From assembly GCA_910577835.1 (NCBI GenBank), contig CAJTOU010000017.1, forward strand, positions 12,059 to 62,848: a DNA stretch of 50,790 bases. The letters run 5' to 3'. The notes below the pieces were generated by a model. That model made no database searches. It saw nothing but the letters and a program-made list of their open reading frames with translations, and was not told where the DNA came from. Each line of letters opens with the position of its first letter. The first letter of the stretch is position 1. The position numbers and the translations under genes are program-made. Positions 18,501 to 27,648 of the stretch are shown here, in pieces. The stretch comes from an uncultured Lachnospiraceae bacterium (GTDB lineage Bacteria; Bacillota_A; Clostridia; Lachnospirales; Lachnospiraceae).

Positions 18501-20458
18501 AAAAATGCGGACTGAATAATCCGGCTGTTTCTACTTCTATTGATACGCGTATTTACAGCGATATTGAGAATTATCATATTGCTGATATAAAGCTGACAAA
18601 TAAAATCAATGAAAAGGCAAAGGAATTTTCGGATGAGGCTTACAGAATCGCCATGCAGGCGGTAAGTGATGGTGTTTTAACGCCGTCTGAAAAGAGAGAT
18701 TTAATCAATGAGATAAACAGCATTAAGGCAGCTTATGCAAAATACACGGCTGTCTGCAATGCGCTGAATATTTCATGCACTGCTTATACTGCTGCTTATA
18801 ATACGTTGATTCATCATATGACTGGAAGTTCGGGGGTATATAAATTAAATGTTTCATGCGACACTGCTCTTACTTCTGCTCAGGTTGAAAGTTTTAAAAA
18901 ATATTTTGCTGATTACTATACAGAAGAAGCAAATATTATTGAATGTATTCAGGAAATTACAAAAAATAATATTTCAAAAGCGCAGGAAGCGGCAGATAAA
19001 GCACAGGAGGCTGCAGATAAAGCACAGGAAACAGCAGACGATGCAAAAAGACTGGCAGAAAACGCAAATACTCTTGGCGGAGAATTAATGAAATGTCTGG
19101 GATACACAACAGAAATCGCAAAGAATTATATTATTTCTCCTTATATTGGAGGAGGATATTTAAATATCACAGGCGGAAGATATGGAAGTGTAATTATTGA
19201 CCCTCTGGGAATAAAAAACTCGTCTTATATTTTTGGAGTGTATAACTCGTCAAATAAAATGGTTATGGGAGTTGATACGTCTGGAAATGGAGTATTTGAA
19301 GGAAAGGTAATGGCAGAGTCCGGAAAAATAGGCGGATGGAATCTGGATGCAAACAGAATCTATATGTCTGATACTGGTATGAGTTCTTATGGTGGTTACC
19401 ATGCATTTTGGGCTGGTGAAACAAATGGAGCCCATGGAAAAATTAATTCTAATGCGAAATTCAGAGTTGGACATGACGGACATTTAGTTGCAGAAAATGC
19501 TGATATATCAGGGAAAATCAGTGCTGATGATGGGAAAATTGGCGGATGGAATCTGAATTCTTCTTCTATTTACAGAAATTCTTCAACATTTGGTGCTTCT
19601 AATGGCATGTATTTTGGAACAAATGGACTTAGTATAGGAAACTATTTTAAGATTTCAAGTGGAGGAACATTAACATCTGGTAGTTCTACAAATTATGTGA
19701 CACTTGATAATGGTTCTCTGAAATTTTATACTGATGGAAAAGCAACAGCAGCTTTTTCCGATGTTGTCTGGGAAGATACTTCCACCTATGGCACAGCAGT
19801 ACATTTGGAAGATTATGCCCATTTTGTTACGTTTGGTCGCATGGCATCTGGAACTTCTTCTTATACAACTTCTTTTCTTATTAATTATGGATTGAATCCA
19901 AATGGAAGAACAGAAGACGTAATCGCCTTTGGCTCTTTTCTCTCAACAGGGGATGTAATGGTAGATGGAAGGCTTGGATTACATCATTCCAGCACTAATG
20001 TAGTTTATGTGGGCAGCACTTTTGTTGATAATGATTATTATGCTGTAGTCGTTGATAATCTATATGTAAAGAATAATCTGTATGTAAATGGGGCAAATAA
20101 AACAAGAGTTGTAGATACTATAAATTATGGCTCTGTCTGTATGAATGCCTATGAGACTACAACCCCATATTTTGGAGATATTGGCTCTGGTATCTGTGAT
20201 AAAGATGGACTATGTTATATTTATCTGGATGAGATATTTAAAGAAACTATTATTGAGGATTACAAATATTATATATTTCTTCAATCAATTGGCGAAAATC
20301 CAGTTTTTCTACTGGAACAAAACAATGATTATTTCATAGTGAAAGGACAAAAAGGTCAAAAATTTAACTTTGAAATAAAATGTAGACAGAAAGGAACCGA
20401 GACTTCCAGAATGAATCAAATGACCTTTGAGAATAAGGAGGATTATTTAAATGATTAA
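15542..20458 (+). CDS. tail-tip/fibre protein (Tal-like) with internal four-Cys site
   Basis: This protein has 1,638 residues. Residues 1-400 form the baseplate hub (Tal/gp27-like) domain. Inside it are C211-x2-C214 and C224-x2-C227, an unusual zinc-ribbon or Fe-S site. A long helical middle follows, then an AQEAADKAQEAADKAQET coiled coil near 1,145-1,165. Two 'GKIGGWNL' fibre repeats (near nt 19,325 and 19,540) and a beta-rich receptor-binding end complete it. Family members cap the tail, open for DNA or effector passage and carry fibres. It is translationally coupled to Dit. The final 8 nt overlap the next small gene. An Fe-S rather than zinc site would fit the desulfurase in the same cluster. 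Confidence 0.82.
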   Translation: MKLDFNLNNEIDMPELILGKRNFHKLGSVTNIENLSYEYNLMSADKIDFAVHKFFHQKECRLWEELKDRRLIFVKEFNEWFEISVKTDETNELKKTITGTSLCESELSQALIVETEVNTENDIARPDYTPTVFYNPSVPSASLLHRLLKKVPNYSIRYVASNLWNIQRTFSINGSSVYDALMGEIAEEIGCLFLFNSVERSISVYDLKTTCNHCGYRSDFTDICPICNSTDLSTGYGRDTAILIDSENLTETISLEGKSSEVKNYFRIIGGDDTITSYIRACNPSGTNYIYAFSDEDKQDMSHELQEKLNSYQKKYKEKKPLYNEITKKLYNAIDEKLNLESLMMPKTEHAKTSAQKELSKLTSAALSPVAVTDVSIASVFTAGNAVLAMAKCIVNSTVYKVSLIDKSTSFENQRWRGKFRLENYSDENDCAENTAYITVIIDDDYERYVKQKIQKTIDRDDIYLTNIFDKDVSLNTFKAELKKYCLNRLNSFESAYQSVLEVLTEAQCSNHPLDNTSDNASHNILYQDIYDNLYLPSFHKLSAIQAEIKVRTAEIEAAENKYNQFVKNQEEIQKELNLEHYLGETLWKELRAFCREDTYENPNYISDGLNDSQALKKAEQLFSEAEKHAVKASTLQFSLTANMHNLLTIPEFKNLTNEFEGGNWIRVRIDNKLYRLRLIHYSIQFSELQSINVEFSDVTRTANGLSDINSLMSKVQSMSSGYPYTVHQAEQGEKGFTAIEQIKNDGLNTALYQISNSVHQEFKIDEHGFLGRQWDDILSDYLPEQFKINHNLLVYTDDCWQTAKAALGKITYYNPVLKTTVSNYGLIADAVISGILMGNDIIGGNIYSENYGRQSGTHMDLNTGDFSFAGGKLTYDSKKNALNITGKITFEEIDYSDNNAMEHVKDSLGITDVENDIGEFNNASVLTPLEKKTMSENWRVIQEEYKKNMELSEVFGLYTNNNNSSDDDQTVIDYINFYHVLSGQIQKCGLNNPAVSTSIDTRIYSDIENYHIADIKLTNKINEKAKEFSDEAYRIAMQAVSDGVLTPSEKRDLINEINSIKAAYAKYTAVCNALNISCTAYTAAYNTLIHHMTGSSGVYKLNVSCDTALTSAQVESFKKYFADYYTEEANIIECIQEITKNNISKAQEAADKAQEAADKAQETADDAKRLAENANTLGGELMKCLGYTTEIAKNYIISPYIGGGYLNITGGRYGSVIIDPLGIKNSSYIFGVYNSSNKMVMGVDTSGNGVFEGKVMAESGKIGGWNLDANRIYMSDTGMSSYGGYHAFWAGETNGAHGKINSNAKFRVGHDGHLVAENADISGKISADDGKIGGWNLNSSSIYRNSSTFGASNGMYFGTNGLSIGNYFKISSGGTLTSGSSTNYVTLDNGSLKFYTDGKATAAFSDVVWEDTSTYGTAVHLEDYAHFVTFGRMASGTSSYTTSFLINYGLNPNGRTEDVIAFGSFLSTGDVMVDGRLGLHHSSTNVVYVGSTFVDNDYYAVVVDNLYVKNNLYVNGANKTRVVDTINYGSVCMNAYETTTPYFGDIGSGICDKDGLCYIYLDEIFKETIIEDYKYYIFLQSIGENPVFLLEQNNDYFIVKGQKGQKFNFEIKCRQKGTETSRMNQMTFENKEDYLND

Positions 20459-20639
20459 AGTAACAAATTTCAACTCACAAATCGTACAGGAAGGTACAAG
20501 AATTTCTTATACTTATTCAGAACTGAATGACAGTGGAGATATTGTAAGTTCCAATAACAGAAAATCTTTTATTGTTAGAGATGAACTGATTTTAAATAAG
20601 TTAAAAGAGATTAAAACATATTTAGAAAACAAAGTATAA
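20451..20639 (+). CDS. small protein overlapping the tail-tip gene end
   Basis: The 62-residue product starts at ATG 20451 with AAGGAGG inside the tail-tip gene and overlaps it by 8 nt. It is beta-rich at the front (TNFNSQIVQEGTRISYTYS) with a C-terminal helix. The size and position match the small accessory proteins found after fibre genes in clostridial prophages. No family is recognised. Confidence 0.55.
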   Translation: MIKVTNFNSQIVQEGTRISYTYSELNDSGDIVSSNNRKSFIVRDELILNKLKEIKTYLENKV

Positions 20640-20687
20640 TATTTTTTTAATATAATTTTTTCTTTTACAAGAAGAAAGGAATTTTTT

Positions 20688-20912
20688 ATGAATCACAAAA
20701 TAAACAGATTAGCTTATCAAACACCGATTTTATGGAGAGATTTGAAAGCAAAAATTATTGAAAATATCAGCAAATCTGAATTGATGGCTTGTGAGGTTGA
20801 AGTCATATTAAAAGATATCTATCTGCAAATTCAGGCAAGTGCTGAAGCAGAATTACAGATGGCTTTAAATCAGAAGAAAGCATCTGAAGAGAATGAAGAG
20901 TCTGAAAAATAG
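20688..20912 (+). CDS. small helical protein, unknown
   Basis: The 74-residue product has its ATG behind AAGAAAGGA. It is entirely helical, ends in a Lys/Glu-rich tail (KKASEENEESEK), and has no cysteines or membrane span. The similar character of the next gene suggests related paired proteins. Function is unknown. Confidence 0.5.
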   Translation: MNHKINRLAYQTPILWRDLKAKIIENISKSELMACEVEVILKDIYLQIQASAEAELQMALNQKKASEENEESEK

Positions 20913-20958
20913 GCTCTTCTTTTCTTTGACTGATTTTAAAACAGAAAGGAAAAATATT

Positions 20959-21198
20959 ATGGAAAATAATTATATTAATTTACAGATTGCGGATATAAAA
21001 GAATCTATCTTGGAAACGCTAAACAATGTTCCTGTTATGATTGCCGATTTGATTATTGACAGTATATCAAAGGAATTAAAGCTGTCAGCAAATAATGTGA
21101 TTTTCTACGAAAGAAATGAATACCAAAAAAATCAGAAGGAACTTTCTTCAAAAACAGAAATAGATTCTGAGACGCCAGATGAAAAAGAAGAAATTTAG
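20959..21198 (+). CDS. small acidic protein, unknown
   Basis: The 79-residue product starts at ATG 20959, 8 nt after AGAAAGGA; a longer frame starting at 20893 would overlap the preceding gene without a better site. A hydrophobic helix near 20-40 is followed by a charged Glu/Lys tail. It resembles its upstream neighbour in layout (helix, then acidic end). Function is unknown. Confidence 0.5.
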   Translation: MENNYINLQIADIKESILETLNNVPVMIADLIIDSISKELKLSANNVIFYERNEYQKNQKELSSKTEIDSETPDEKEEI

Positions 21199-21239
21199 TT
21201 AAATTTGTATAATAATATAAATTTAGGAAGGAGAAAACA

Positions 21240-24200
21240 TTGACTTTAAAAGAATTAGATAGTTTATCAGAAAAATATAAAATACCTGCCATATCTGTTG
21301 ATTTTCTCAACCATTCTTATCATACTGTTCAGTCAAAGCAGTTGGATAATTCACGTTATCTTATCTGTACATTAACAGAAAACGGAATTCCAAGAGCAGT
21401 GAGGCCAGATGAAATTGCAAGACTTCGTTTGGAAAAGCCAGATAAAACTTATGTTTATAATGAATGTGAAACAATAGAAGATGGCAGAATTTTAGTTACA
21501 TTAACAGAACAGATACTTGCTGCAAAAGGTAAAGCGCAGTGTGATATTCAGCTTACATCCATAAACGGAATTATTTATTCTACAAAAAATTTTATTATTA
21601 ATATAGATTCTGTTCCCTATCCGCTGGATGCAATTGAAAGCAGCGATGAATTTGATGCATTAAATGATATTATTGCACGTGAGGGAGAACGTATAAAAAT
21701 TGTAGAAGAACTGGAGCAGACAGTTACCGAAAATGAAACTGTAAGAAATGAAAATGAAAACAACAGAATCACTTCAGAAAATATCAGAAATACAAATGAA
21801 ACTGCAAGGCAGAATCAGGAAACCACAAGGCAAAATCAGGAAGCTGTAAGACAGGCAAATGAAAATACAAGAATTACAAATGAAAATTCCCGTAAAGCAA
21901 ATGAAACTGTTCGACAAACAAATGAAACTAACCGGCAGAATAATACTGCTACTGCAATTTCAAATGCAGAAAAAGCTACGAAAAAAGCAAATGATGCGGC
22001 AGACAATTTACAAAATAAATTAGACCAGCATCATTTTGTTTTGACAGAGGATAAAGATGTGGCAGGTGGTGTTCCCAGTCTTGATACAAATAGAAAAGTT
22101 CCTGTCAACGAATTATATGAAGCTACTACTTCTTCAAAGGGAATCACACAATTGACAGACGGTGTTACAAGCGTCTCTACTTCTACTGCTGCAACGCCAA
22201 ACAGCGTCAAAACAGCTTATGACAGGGCCGTTTCTGCTGGAAATGATGTCAAAACACATAATTCCTCTTCTACTGCGCATACAGATATCAGGAATCTTAT
22301 TTCCAGCCTTACTACAAGCAAAGTGAATGTATCAGATATTGTTGACAACCTTACTTCCTCTGCCACGAACAAGCCATTGTCGGCAAAACAGGGAAAGGTA
22401 CTAAACGACCTGATTATGGTATTAACTACAACTGTTGGAAATAAAGTAGATAAAGTTTCAGGGAAAGAGCTATCCTCTAATGACTATACAACGACAGAGA
22501 AAAATAAACTGGCAGGGATAGCAGTAAATGCAAACAATTATACCCATCCAACAACATCAGGAAATAAACATATTCCCGCAGGAGGTTCTTCAGGGCAGAT
22601 ATTAAGATGGAGTGCAGACGGAACCGCAGTATGGGGAAGCGATAACAATACTACTTACAGTACAGCTACACAATCAACAAATGGGTTGTTAAGTGCAGCG
22701 GATAAGAAAAAATTAGATGACATAGCAGAGGAAGCCAATAAAACGGTTGTGGATTCTGTATTAAGTGATTCAAGCACAAATCCAATACAGAATAAAATAG
22801 TGAAAAGTGCTTTGGATGGAAAAGCAGCCTCCAGCCATAACCACAATGGAGCCTATGTTTATGATAAAGCAAATACTTCTGGCACTATGAATGATGCTGC
22901 TGGATATAGAAATGCAGTTGGTATGATAAATCTGTCAAACCCTTCCTCTGGAACTGCTTCTTATGTAAATCCGAATGGGCAGACTGGATGGCATCATTTT
23001 ATTAACATGTCTTATTCGGAACAATCTGGTCCTAATATGTGGCAGACACAGATAGCAAACTCTGCAGGAAGTACAGATTTATGGGTGCGGTCTAGGAATG
23101 GCTCGGCAGTTGACAACAGTAAAGCATGGGCTGCGCCATGGACACGGATTCTGACTGGTTCAAACTGGAAAAATGTAATTACCCTCAGCAGCCTTGGGGC
23201 GGCAGCAAACACACATACACACAGCGGATATGCAACAAATGAACATAATCATGGATTAACACATTCTAATTTTGGAGTTATAGTTGCTGATACTACAACA
23301 GATAATGGATGGTCTATGATTAATTCTTTGTATAATGGATTTATTTTAAAATCACTTAGATTTCAAAAAAATGCTCCTGCGTGGGCATATGGAGATTATG
23401 CTGCTGGTATTGCATTTGGAGGGTCTGATACTCATGGTGTCATATCAGTACCATATAATAGCTCTGCTGTAAGATTTGCTGGTGGTAACGGTACAAAACC
23501 TACATGGTATTTTAGTATTACTGGAACAAATGGGAAAACATATAATTTAGATACTCTCAAGGTAATGACTGGAGCAGGAACATCAAATGGTTCATCTGGA
23601 TTAGTGCCAGCACCTACCATAAATGATAAAACCTCATTTTTAAGAGGAGATGGAAAATGGGTGTCTGTAACTGCTGGCGGCGTAGGTGAAACATATGCAG
23701 GAAGCACACATGGAGAAGTATTTAACGAAGCTGGTAATATTGCAACAGGCGATTATTCTCATGCAGAAGGTGATACTACGTGGGCGGAAAGTGAAGGCTC
23801 ACACGCAGAAGGAAGCCTAACGATAGCACATGGTTCGTGTTCACATGCAGAAGGAAGTGGTTCAAATAGGAAAGATGCTACTGGTGTTGTAGTAAATGGG
23901 ACTTATGATGAAATAAAGGCAGCGTGGGATTCTAAAAAAATAAATTTGGCTCATGGTGCTTCATCGCATGTAGAAGGTATAGATAATATAGCTTATGGTA
24001 CTTCATCACATGCAGAAGGGAACGAAACAGTGGCTAGAGGCAATTATTCTCATGCAGAAGGATTTAGAACAATAACAGGTAGTAATAGTTATGCCCATGC
24101 AGAAGGATATAATACAAAGTCTTTGGGAAATTCGTCACATACTGAAGGTTCAAGCACCGAAGCTAGTGGATTACAAGCCCATGCAGAAGGATGTTCTACG

Positions 24201-25067
24201 GTAGCTTCGGGGTCACGTTCACACGCAGAAGGTGAAGGTACACAAGCATTAGGCGAATATTCCCATGCAGAAGGCAAAACGACAAAAGCAAGTGGACAAT
24301 ATTCTCATGCCGGAGGTTATTATACAATAGCCAATAAAATACAATATGTGATAGGACATTGCAATAAAGAAGCAAGTGGAGGTGCAATTAATACAAAGTC
24401 AGGTTCAGCTTTTATAATTGGTAATGGTATATCTAATACTGACCGAACTAATGCCTTTCGTGTAGATTATAGTGGTACAGTATATGGATTAACAAATTTT
24501 CAAGCATCTGGAGCAGACTATTCAGAGTTTTTATACGAATGGTATGATGGCAATAAAAGCAATGAAGATAGAGTTGGATATTTTGTCACATTTAAAAATA
24601 AAAAACTTTATAAAGCCACATCTAATGATTATATAGTTGGTGTTATATCAGGAAATCCTTCGGTTGTTGGCAATGGCGATGAGGATTATTATTGGCGTTA
24701 TGAAAGGGATGAATTTAGTCGTTTTGTAATGGAAGATATAATGGAAACAGTAGAAGTAACTGATGAAGAAACAGGTGAAGTAAAAATAGTTGAAACTGGA
24801 AATATCATTAAGAATGGTAGATTCAAACAAAATAAAAATTACGACCCTTCAAGACAATATGTAGAACGAAAGGATAGAAAGGAATGGGATTATGTAGGGA
24901 TGTTGGGTGTCCTCCCGTTAAGAGATGATGGTTCATGTGTTCCGGGACAGTTTTGTAAATGTGATGATGAGGGCATTGGTACATTAGCAGAGAACATGCG
25001 TGATGGACAGACATTCATGGTTCTTGAAAGGGTTAATGACCATGTGATTAAAGTATTGCTTAAATAA
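21240..25067 (+). CDS. BppU-like fibre with YadA-type repeats and autocleavage (Peptidase_G2-like) domain
   Basis: The 1,275-residue product starts at TTG 21240, just after GGAAGGAG. Residues 1-140 match the N-terminal domain of phage upper baseplate proteins (BppU). Residues 160-245 are an Asn/Glu/Arg/Thr heptad coiled coil. The centre holds 'LDTNRKVP'-type and trimeric fibre segments. Residues about 838-1,025 carry at least eight copies of an S-H-A-E-G motif spaced 14-16 residues apart, as in YadA/Hia adhesin heads. The last 180 residues (GADYSEF…EWYDGN…GYFVTF) look like the intramolecular-chaperone autocleavage domain of phage neck appendages, which is cut off after trimer folding. Its role is host-surface binding. 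Confidence 0.85.
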   Translation: MTLKELDSLSEKYKIPAISVDFLNHSYHTVQSKQLDNSRYLICTLTENGIPRAVRPDEIARLRLEKPDKTYVYNECETIEDGRILVTLTEQILAAKGKAQCDIQLTSINGIIYSTKNFIINIDSVPYPLDAIESSDEFDALNDIIAREGERIKIVEELEQTVTENETVRNENENNRITSENIRNTNETARQNQETTRQNQEAVRQANENTRITNENSRKANETVRQTNETNRQNNTATAISNAEKATKKANDAADNLQNKLDQHHFVLTEDKDVAGGVPSLDTNRKVPVNELYEATTSSKGITQLTDGVTSVSTSTAATPNSVKTAYDRAVSAGNDVKTHNSSSTAHTDIRNLISSLTTSKVNVSDIVDNLTSSATNKPLSAKQGKVLNDLIMVLTTTVGNKVDKVSGKELSSNDYTTTEKNKLAGIAVNANNYTHPTTSGNKHIPAGGSSGQILRWSADGTAVWGSDNNTTYSTATQSTNGLLSAADKKKLDDIAEEANKTVVDSVLSDSSTNPIQNKIVKSALDGKAASSHNHNGAYVYDKANTSGTMNDAAGYRNAVGMINLSNPSSGTASYVNPNGQTGWHHFINMSYSEQSGPNMWQTQIANSAGSTDLWVRSRNGSAVDNSKAWAAPWTRILTGSNWKNVITLSSLGAAANTHTHSGYATNEHNHGLTHSNFGVIVADTTTDNGWSMINSLYNGFILKSLRFQKNAPAWAYGDYAAGIAFGGSDTHGVISVPYNSSAVRFAGGNGTKPTWYFSITGTNGKTYNLDTLKVMTGAGTSNGSSGLVPAPTINDKTSFLRGDGKWVSVTAGGVGETYAGSTHGEVFNEAGNIATGDYSHAEGDTTWAESEGSHAEGSLTIAHGSCSHAEGSGSNRKDATGVVVNGTYDEIKAAWDSKKINLAHGASSHVEGIDNIAYGTSSHAEGNETVARGNYSHAEGFRTITGSNSYAHAEGYNTKSLGNSSHTEGSSTEASGLQAHAEGCSTVASGSRSHAEGEGTQALGEYSHAEGKTTKASGQYSHAGGYYTIANKIQYVIGHCNKEASGGAINTKSGSAFIIGNGISNTDRTNAFRVDYSGTVYGLTNFQASGADYSEFLYEWYDGNKSNEDRVGYFVTFKNKKLYKATSNDYIVGVISGNPSVVGNGDEDYYWRYERDEFSRFVMEDIMETVEVTDEETGEVKIVETGNIIKNGRFKQNKNYDPSRQYVERKDRKEWDYVGMLGVLPLRDDGSCVPGQFCKCDDEGIGTLAENMRDGQTFMVLERVNDHVIKVLLK

Positions 25068-25132
25068 AAAATATAATATATCAATAGTATATATATTATT
25101 GATTTTGCAGCATTAAATCAAATAACAATTTT

Positions 25133-25158
25133 AAAGAAACCTTCGGGTTTCTTTTTTT
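25133..25158 (+). terminator. intrinsic terminator after the fibre gene
   Basis: A 9-bp stem AAAGAAACC/GGTTTCTTT is closed by a stable TTCG loop and runs straight into seven T residues. It ends the tail transcript before the lysin unit, so the genes at 25186-26686 may depend on read-through or their own promoter. Confidence 0.85.
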
Positions 25159-25185
25159 AGTAAACATTTAAGGAGGATTTTTTAA

Positions 25186-25320
25186 ATGAATTTAGAATTA
25201 ATCATTGAAACAGTTGAATACAATCAGGAATTGGCTGATACTAACTTAGCTGAGAATGATTGGTCTGACAAGATAATGGATGGAATTAATGACACTACTA
25301 ATAAGAAGGAGGAAGACTAA
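25186..25320 (+). CDS. 44-residue acidic protein before the endolysin
   Basis: ATG 25186 follows AAGGAGG at 25170. The product is strongly acidic (many Glu and Asp) and has no hydrophobic segment, so it is not a second holin. It ends one base before the amidase start codon and contains that gene's ribosome site, which indicates coupling. I do not recognise a family. Confidence 0.6.
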   Translation: MNLELIIETVEYNQELADTNLAENDWSDKIMDGINDTTNKKEED

Positions 25321-25321
25321 C

Positions 25322-26686
25322 ATGGCTTTAACAATTACGCAACTACTCTGCCCATCAAATAAATATAACATCAAGTGTCCATACATAATGGCACCTGAGT
25401 ATATCACTGTACATAATACCTATAACGATGCTTCTGCAATGTCTGAAATCTCTTATATGATTTCGAATAACAATCAGGTGTCTTACCACTATGCTGTAGA
25501 TGATACAAGAGCTGTACAAGGAATTCCCCTTGACAGAAATACATGGCACGCTGGAGATGGTGGTTCAGGTACAGGAAACAGAAAAACAATTGCTATTGAA
25601 ATCTGCTATTCCAAGTCTGGCGGGGACAGATTTGTCAAGGCGGAACAAAATGCCTCTTATTTAACTGCAGCTCTTTTAAAAGAAAGAAACTGGGGAATTG
25701 AAAGAGTAAAAAAACATCAGGACTGGTCAGGAAAATATTGTCCTCATCGCACATTGGATATGGGCTGGCAAAGATTTCTTGATATGGTTCAAGCAGAGCT
25801 AAACAAATCAAATAAAGTAACAATGATTCAAAAAGAACCTGTAAAAACAGAAGTATACAGAGTAAGAAAATCATGGTCAGACACTTCAAGTCAGATCGGT
25901 GCCTATACAAATTTGGATAATGCCAAAGCCGCCTGCAAAACAGGATACAGTGTTTTTGACAGTCAGGGAAATATAGTATACACTACTACTTCTGTTACTC
26001 ATAGATACTCTGTCGGACAGCACGTTTCTTTTGGCACATCTTATCCAAGCCCCACACTTCCATGTGGAATTACATACGCCACTTCCGGCTCAGGTCATGG
26101 AAAAATTACAGCTATTATAGATGGACAAGCTAAATATCAAATAGATTATATAAAATACTGTAATGATGGAGATATTATCGGAATCTATACCCCACAAACC
26201 TTTACCACCTCTGAATCTGTTTCTGAATCTGCCACTTCAGATTCCAGAACAAAAACTCTTGCAGTAAATGCTTTCTATAAAGTATTTGCCGGAAATAAAT
26301 GGTACAGCGAAGTGAAAAACCTCGAAGATTACGCTGGTGACAATAAAAATCCAATCAGAGCAATTGCCATAAAAACAGATAATGGTTCCATAAAATACAG
26401 AGTTCATATAAAAAATGGCGGCTGGTATCCATATGTAACAGGCTATAATCTGTCAGATACTATAAACGGATACGCTGGTGATTGCCAAAATGATATAGAT
26501 GCCATAGAAATATATTTTATAACTCCTGAAGGCTATAAATATAAAAAGGCAAAATACAGGCTGGCTCCAATCGGAAAAGACTATTATAGCTGGCAATATG
26601 ACAATGAAACCACAAACGGTCAAGACGGGTATGCCGGCTCATTCGGCACATCATTTGGCAGATTTCAGCTAAATATTGAAGAATAA
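25322..26686 (+). CDS. N-acetylmuramoyl-L-alanine amidase endolysin
   Basis: The 454-residue product starts at ATG 25322 behind AAGGAGG; the frame extending further left overlaps the preceding gene. Residues 20-165 form an Amidase_2 zinc hydrolase: H31, H132 and C140 are the expected metal ligands and KKHQDWSGKYCPHR is the family signature. It cuts the bond between muramic acid and the stem peptide. A SPOR- or SH3-like linker covers about 190-300. The C terminus (about 320-454) has Trp/Gly-rich repeats (NKWYSEV…NGGWYPYV…YAG) typical of wall-binding modules of clostridial lysins. There is no signal peptide, so export relies on the holin at 6221. Confidence 0.9.
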   Translation: MALTITQLLCPSNKYNIKCPYIMAPEYITVHNTYNDASAMSEISYMISNNNQVSYHYAVDDTRAVQGIPLDRNTWHAGDGGSGTGNRKTIAIEICYSKSGGDRFVKAEQNASYLTAALLKERNWGIERVKKHQDWSGKYCPHRTLDMGWQRFLDMVQAELNKSNKVTMIQKEPVKTEVYRVRKSWSDTSSQIGAYTNLDNAKAACKTGYSVFDSQGNIVYTTTSVTHRYSVGQHVSFGTSYPSPTLPCGITYATSGSGHGKITAIIDGQAKYQIDYIKYCNDGDIIGIYTPQTFTTSESVSESATSDSRTKTLAVNAFYKVFAGNKWYSEVKNLEDYAGDNKNPIRAIAIKTDNGSIKYRVHIKNGGWYPYVTGYNLSDTINGYAGDCQNDIDAIEIYFITPEGYKYKKAKYRLAPIGKDYYSWQYDNETTNGQDGYAGSFGTSFGRFQLNIEE

Positions 26687-26721
26687 AATACCTTGGCACA
26701 ATATCCCTCCAAATAAAAGAC

Positions 26722-26757
26722 TTGTTTCACCTCAAAATCTATGGTAAACTATACCAT
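26722..26757 (+). promoter_or_regulatory. promoter with operator-like palindrome
   Basis: TTGTTT (26722) and TAAACT (26745) are spaced by 17 nt, followed by an inverted repeat ATGGTA/TACCAT (26741-26746 and 26752-26757) that overlaps the -10 box. It precedes the zinc-ribbon gene at 26780 and marks the change from the tail cluster to chromosomal genes. Confidence 0.5.
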
Positions 26758-26779
26758 AAATATATTACGGAGGTGTATC

Positions 26780-27637
26780 ATGAAATTTTGTCCTATATGC
26801 CAAAAGGATTTTGATGATAATAAAACAGACTGCATTACATGTGGTCAAGCTCTTTTGAATGGAAGCCATCTTGAAAATGAAGTTATTTTTAACTTTTCAA
26901 GCGAAGAACTCATATTAAAACTTTTCAACTATCTGTGTGAAAACAGCTTTTCATCTGTTCAGTATTACCATGATACCAAAACAGACCTGTACCATATCAC
27001 TGCTTCTTCCGATGAAAGCGGCAAAATACTTCAAAAAATACTCCTGTCTCTTAATGATGAAGAATCCAGCCTGAGCTTAACGCAATCCGAGCGTGAGACA
27101 GTAGCCGAATATATCACTGAGATGGCAGGAGACATTCTTCCTGATGAAGGAGCAAAAACTTATGTAAATGCAAAGGACCGATATGAAAATATGATGTCCT
27201 CCGCTTCCAGTTTGATAATTGTAGGACTGATAGGATTCGTTTTTGTAACACTGGTTTATTTAAAATTGATTAATCTTCAAATGAATATTTTTTTCTATAT
27301 ACTCAGTCTGCTGATGTTTTCTGTATTTATTGGAATTGGTATATTTTCTCTACTCAAGGCAAATGGAATAAAGAAAACTATTTCCACAGAAGAAAATCTG
27401 TCAGAAGAAATCAAAAATTATCTTCTCACAGAATATAAACCGGAGGATTCAGAAAACAGCTCCTTTGAATATTCAGAAGAACTTACAGAGGAAGAAAAAT
27501 ATTTTTCCCGTACAGAGCATATGAAAAAAAATATTCTTAAACATTTTGAACATGCAGATGAGCTTCTTATTGATGGAATGATTGAAGATGTTTATAATGA
27601 CCTCTATCCTTCTGACTCTGAAGCCGAAGAAATCTAA
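26780..27637 (+). CDS. zinc-ribbon membrane protein
   Basis: The 285-residue product starts at ATG 26780 behind GGAGGTG. C4, C7, C18 and C21 form an N-terminal zinc ribbon of the kind found at the front of many Firmicutes membrane proteins. Two membrane helices lie at about 137-160 and 165-190, with an acidic C-terminal tail. It has its own promoter and converges on the gene at 27777 across a shared terminator. Function is unknown; it looks chromosomal rather than phage-derived. Confidence 0.7.
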   Translation: MKFCPICQKDFDDNKTDCITCGQALLNGSHLENEVIFNFSSEELILKLFNYLCENSFSSVQYYHDTKTDLYHITASSDESGKILQKILLSLNDEESSLSLTQSERETVAEYITEMAGDILPDEGAKTYVNAKDRYENMMSSASSLIIVGLIGFVFVTLVYLKLINLQMNIFFYILSLLMFSVFIGIGIFSLLKANGIKKTISTEENLSEEIKNYLLTEYKPEDSENSSFEYSEELTEEEKYFSRTEHMKKNILKHFEHADELLIDGMIEDVYNDLYPSDSEAEEI

Positions 27638-27648
27638 AAATAAAATCG

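Noticed and set aside
23750..24315. CRISPR-like or tandem DNA repeat array
   Set aside because: The repeats are in frame and encode YadA-type SHAEG units; spacing and sequence vary at the DNA level as expected for protein repeats.
21240..25067. Diversity-generating retroelement target in the fibre gene
   Set aside because: No reverse transcriptase, template repeat or accessory gene is found in the window.
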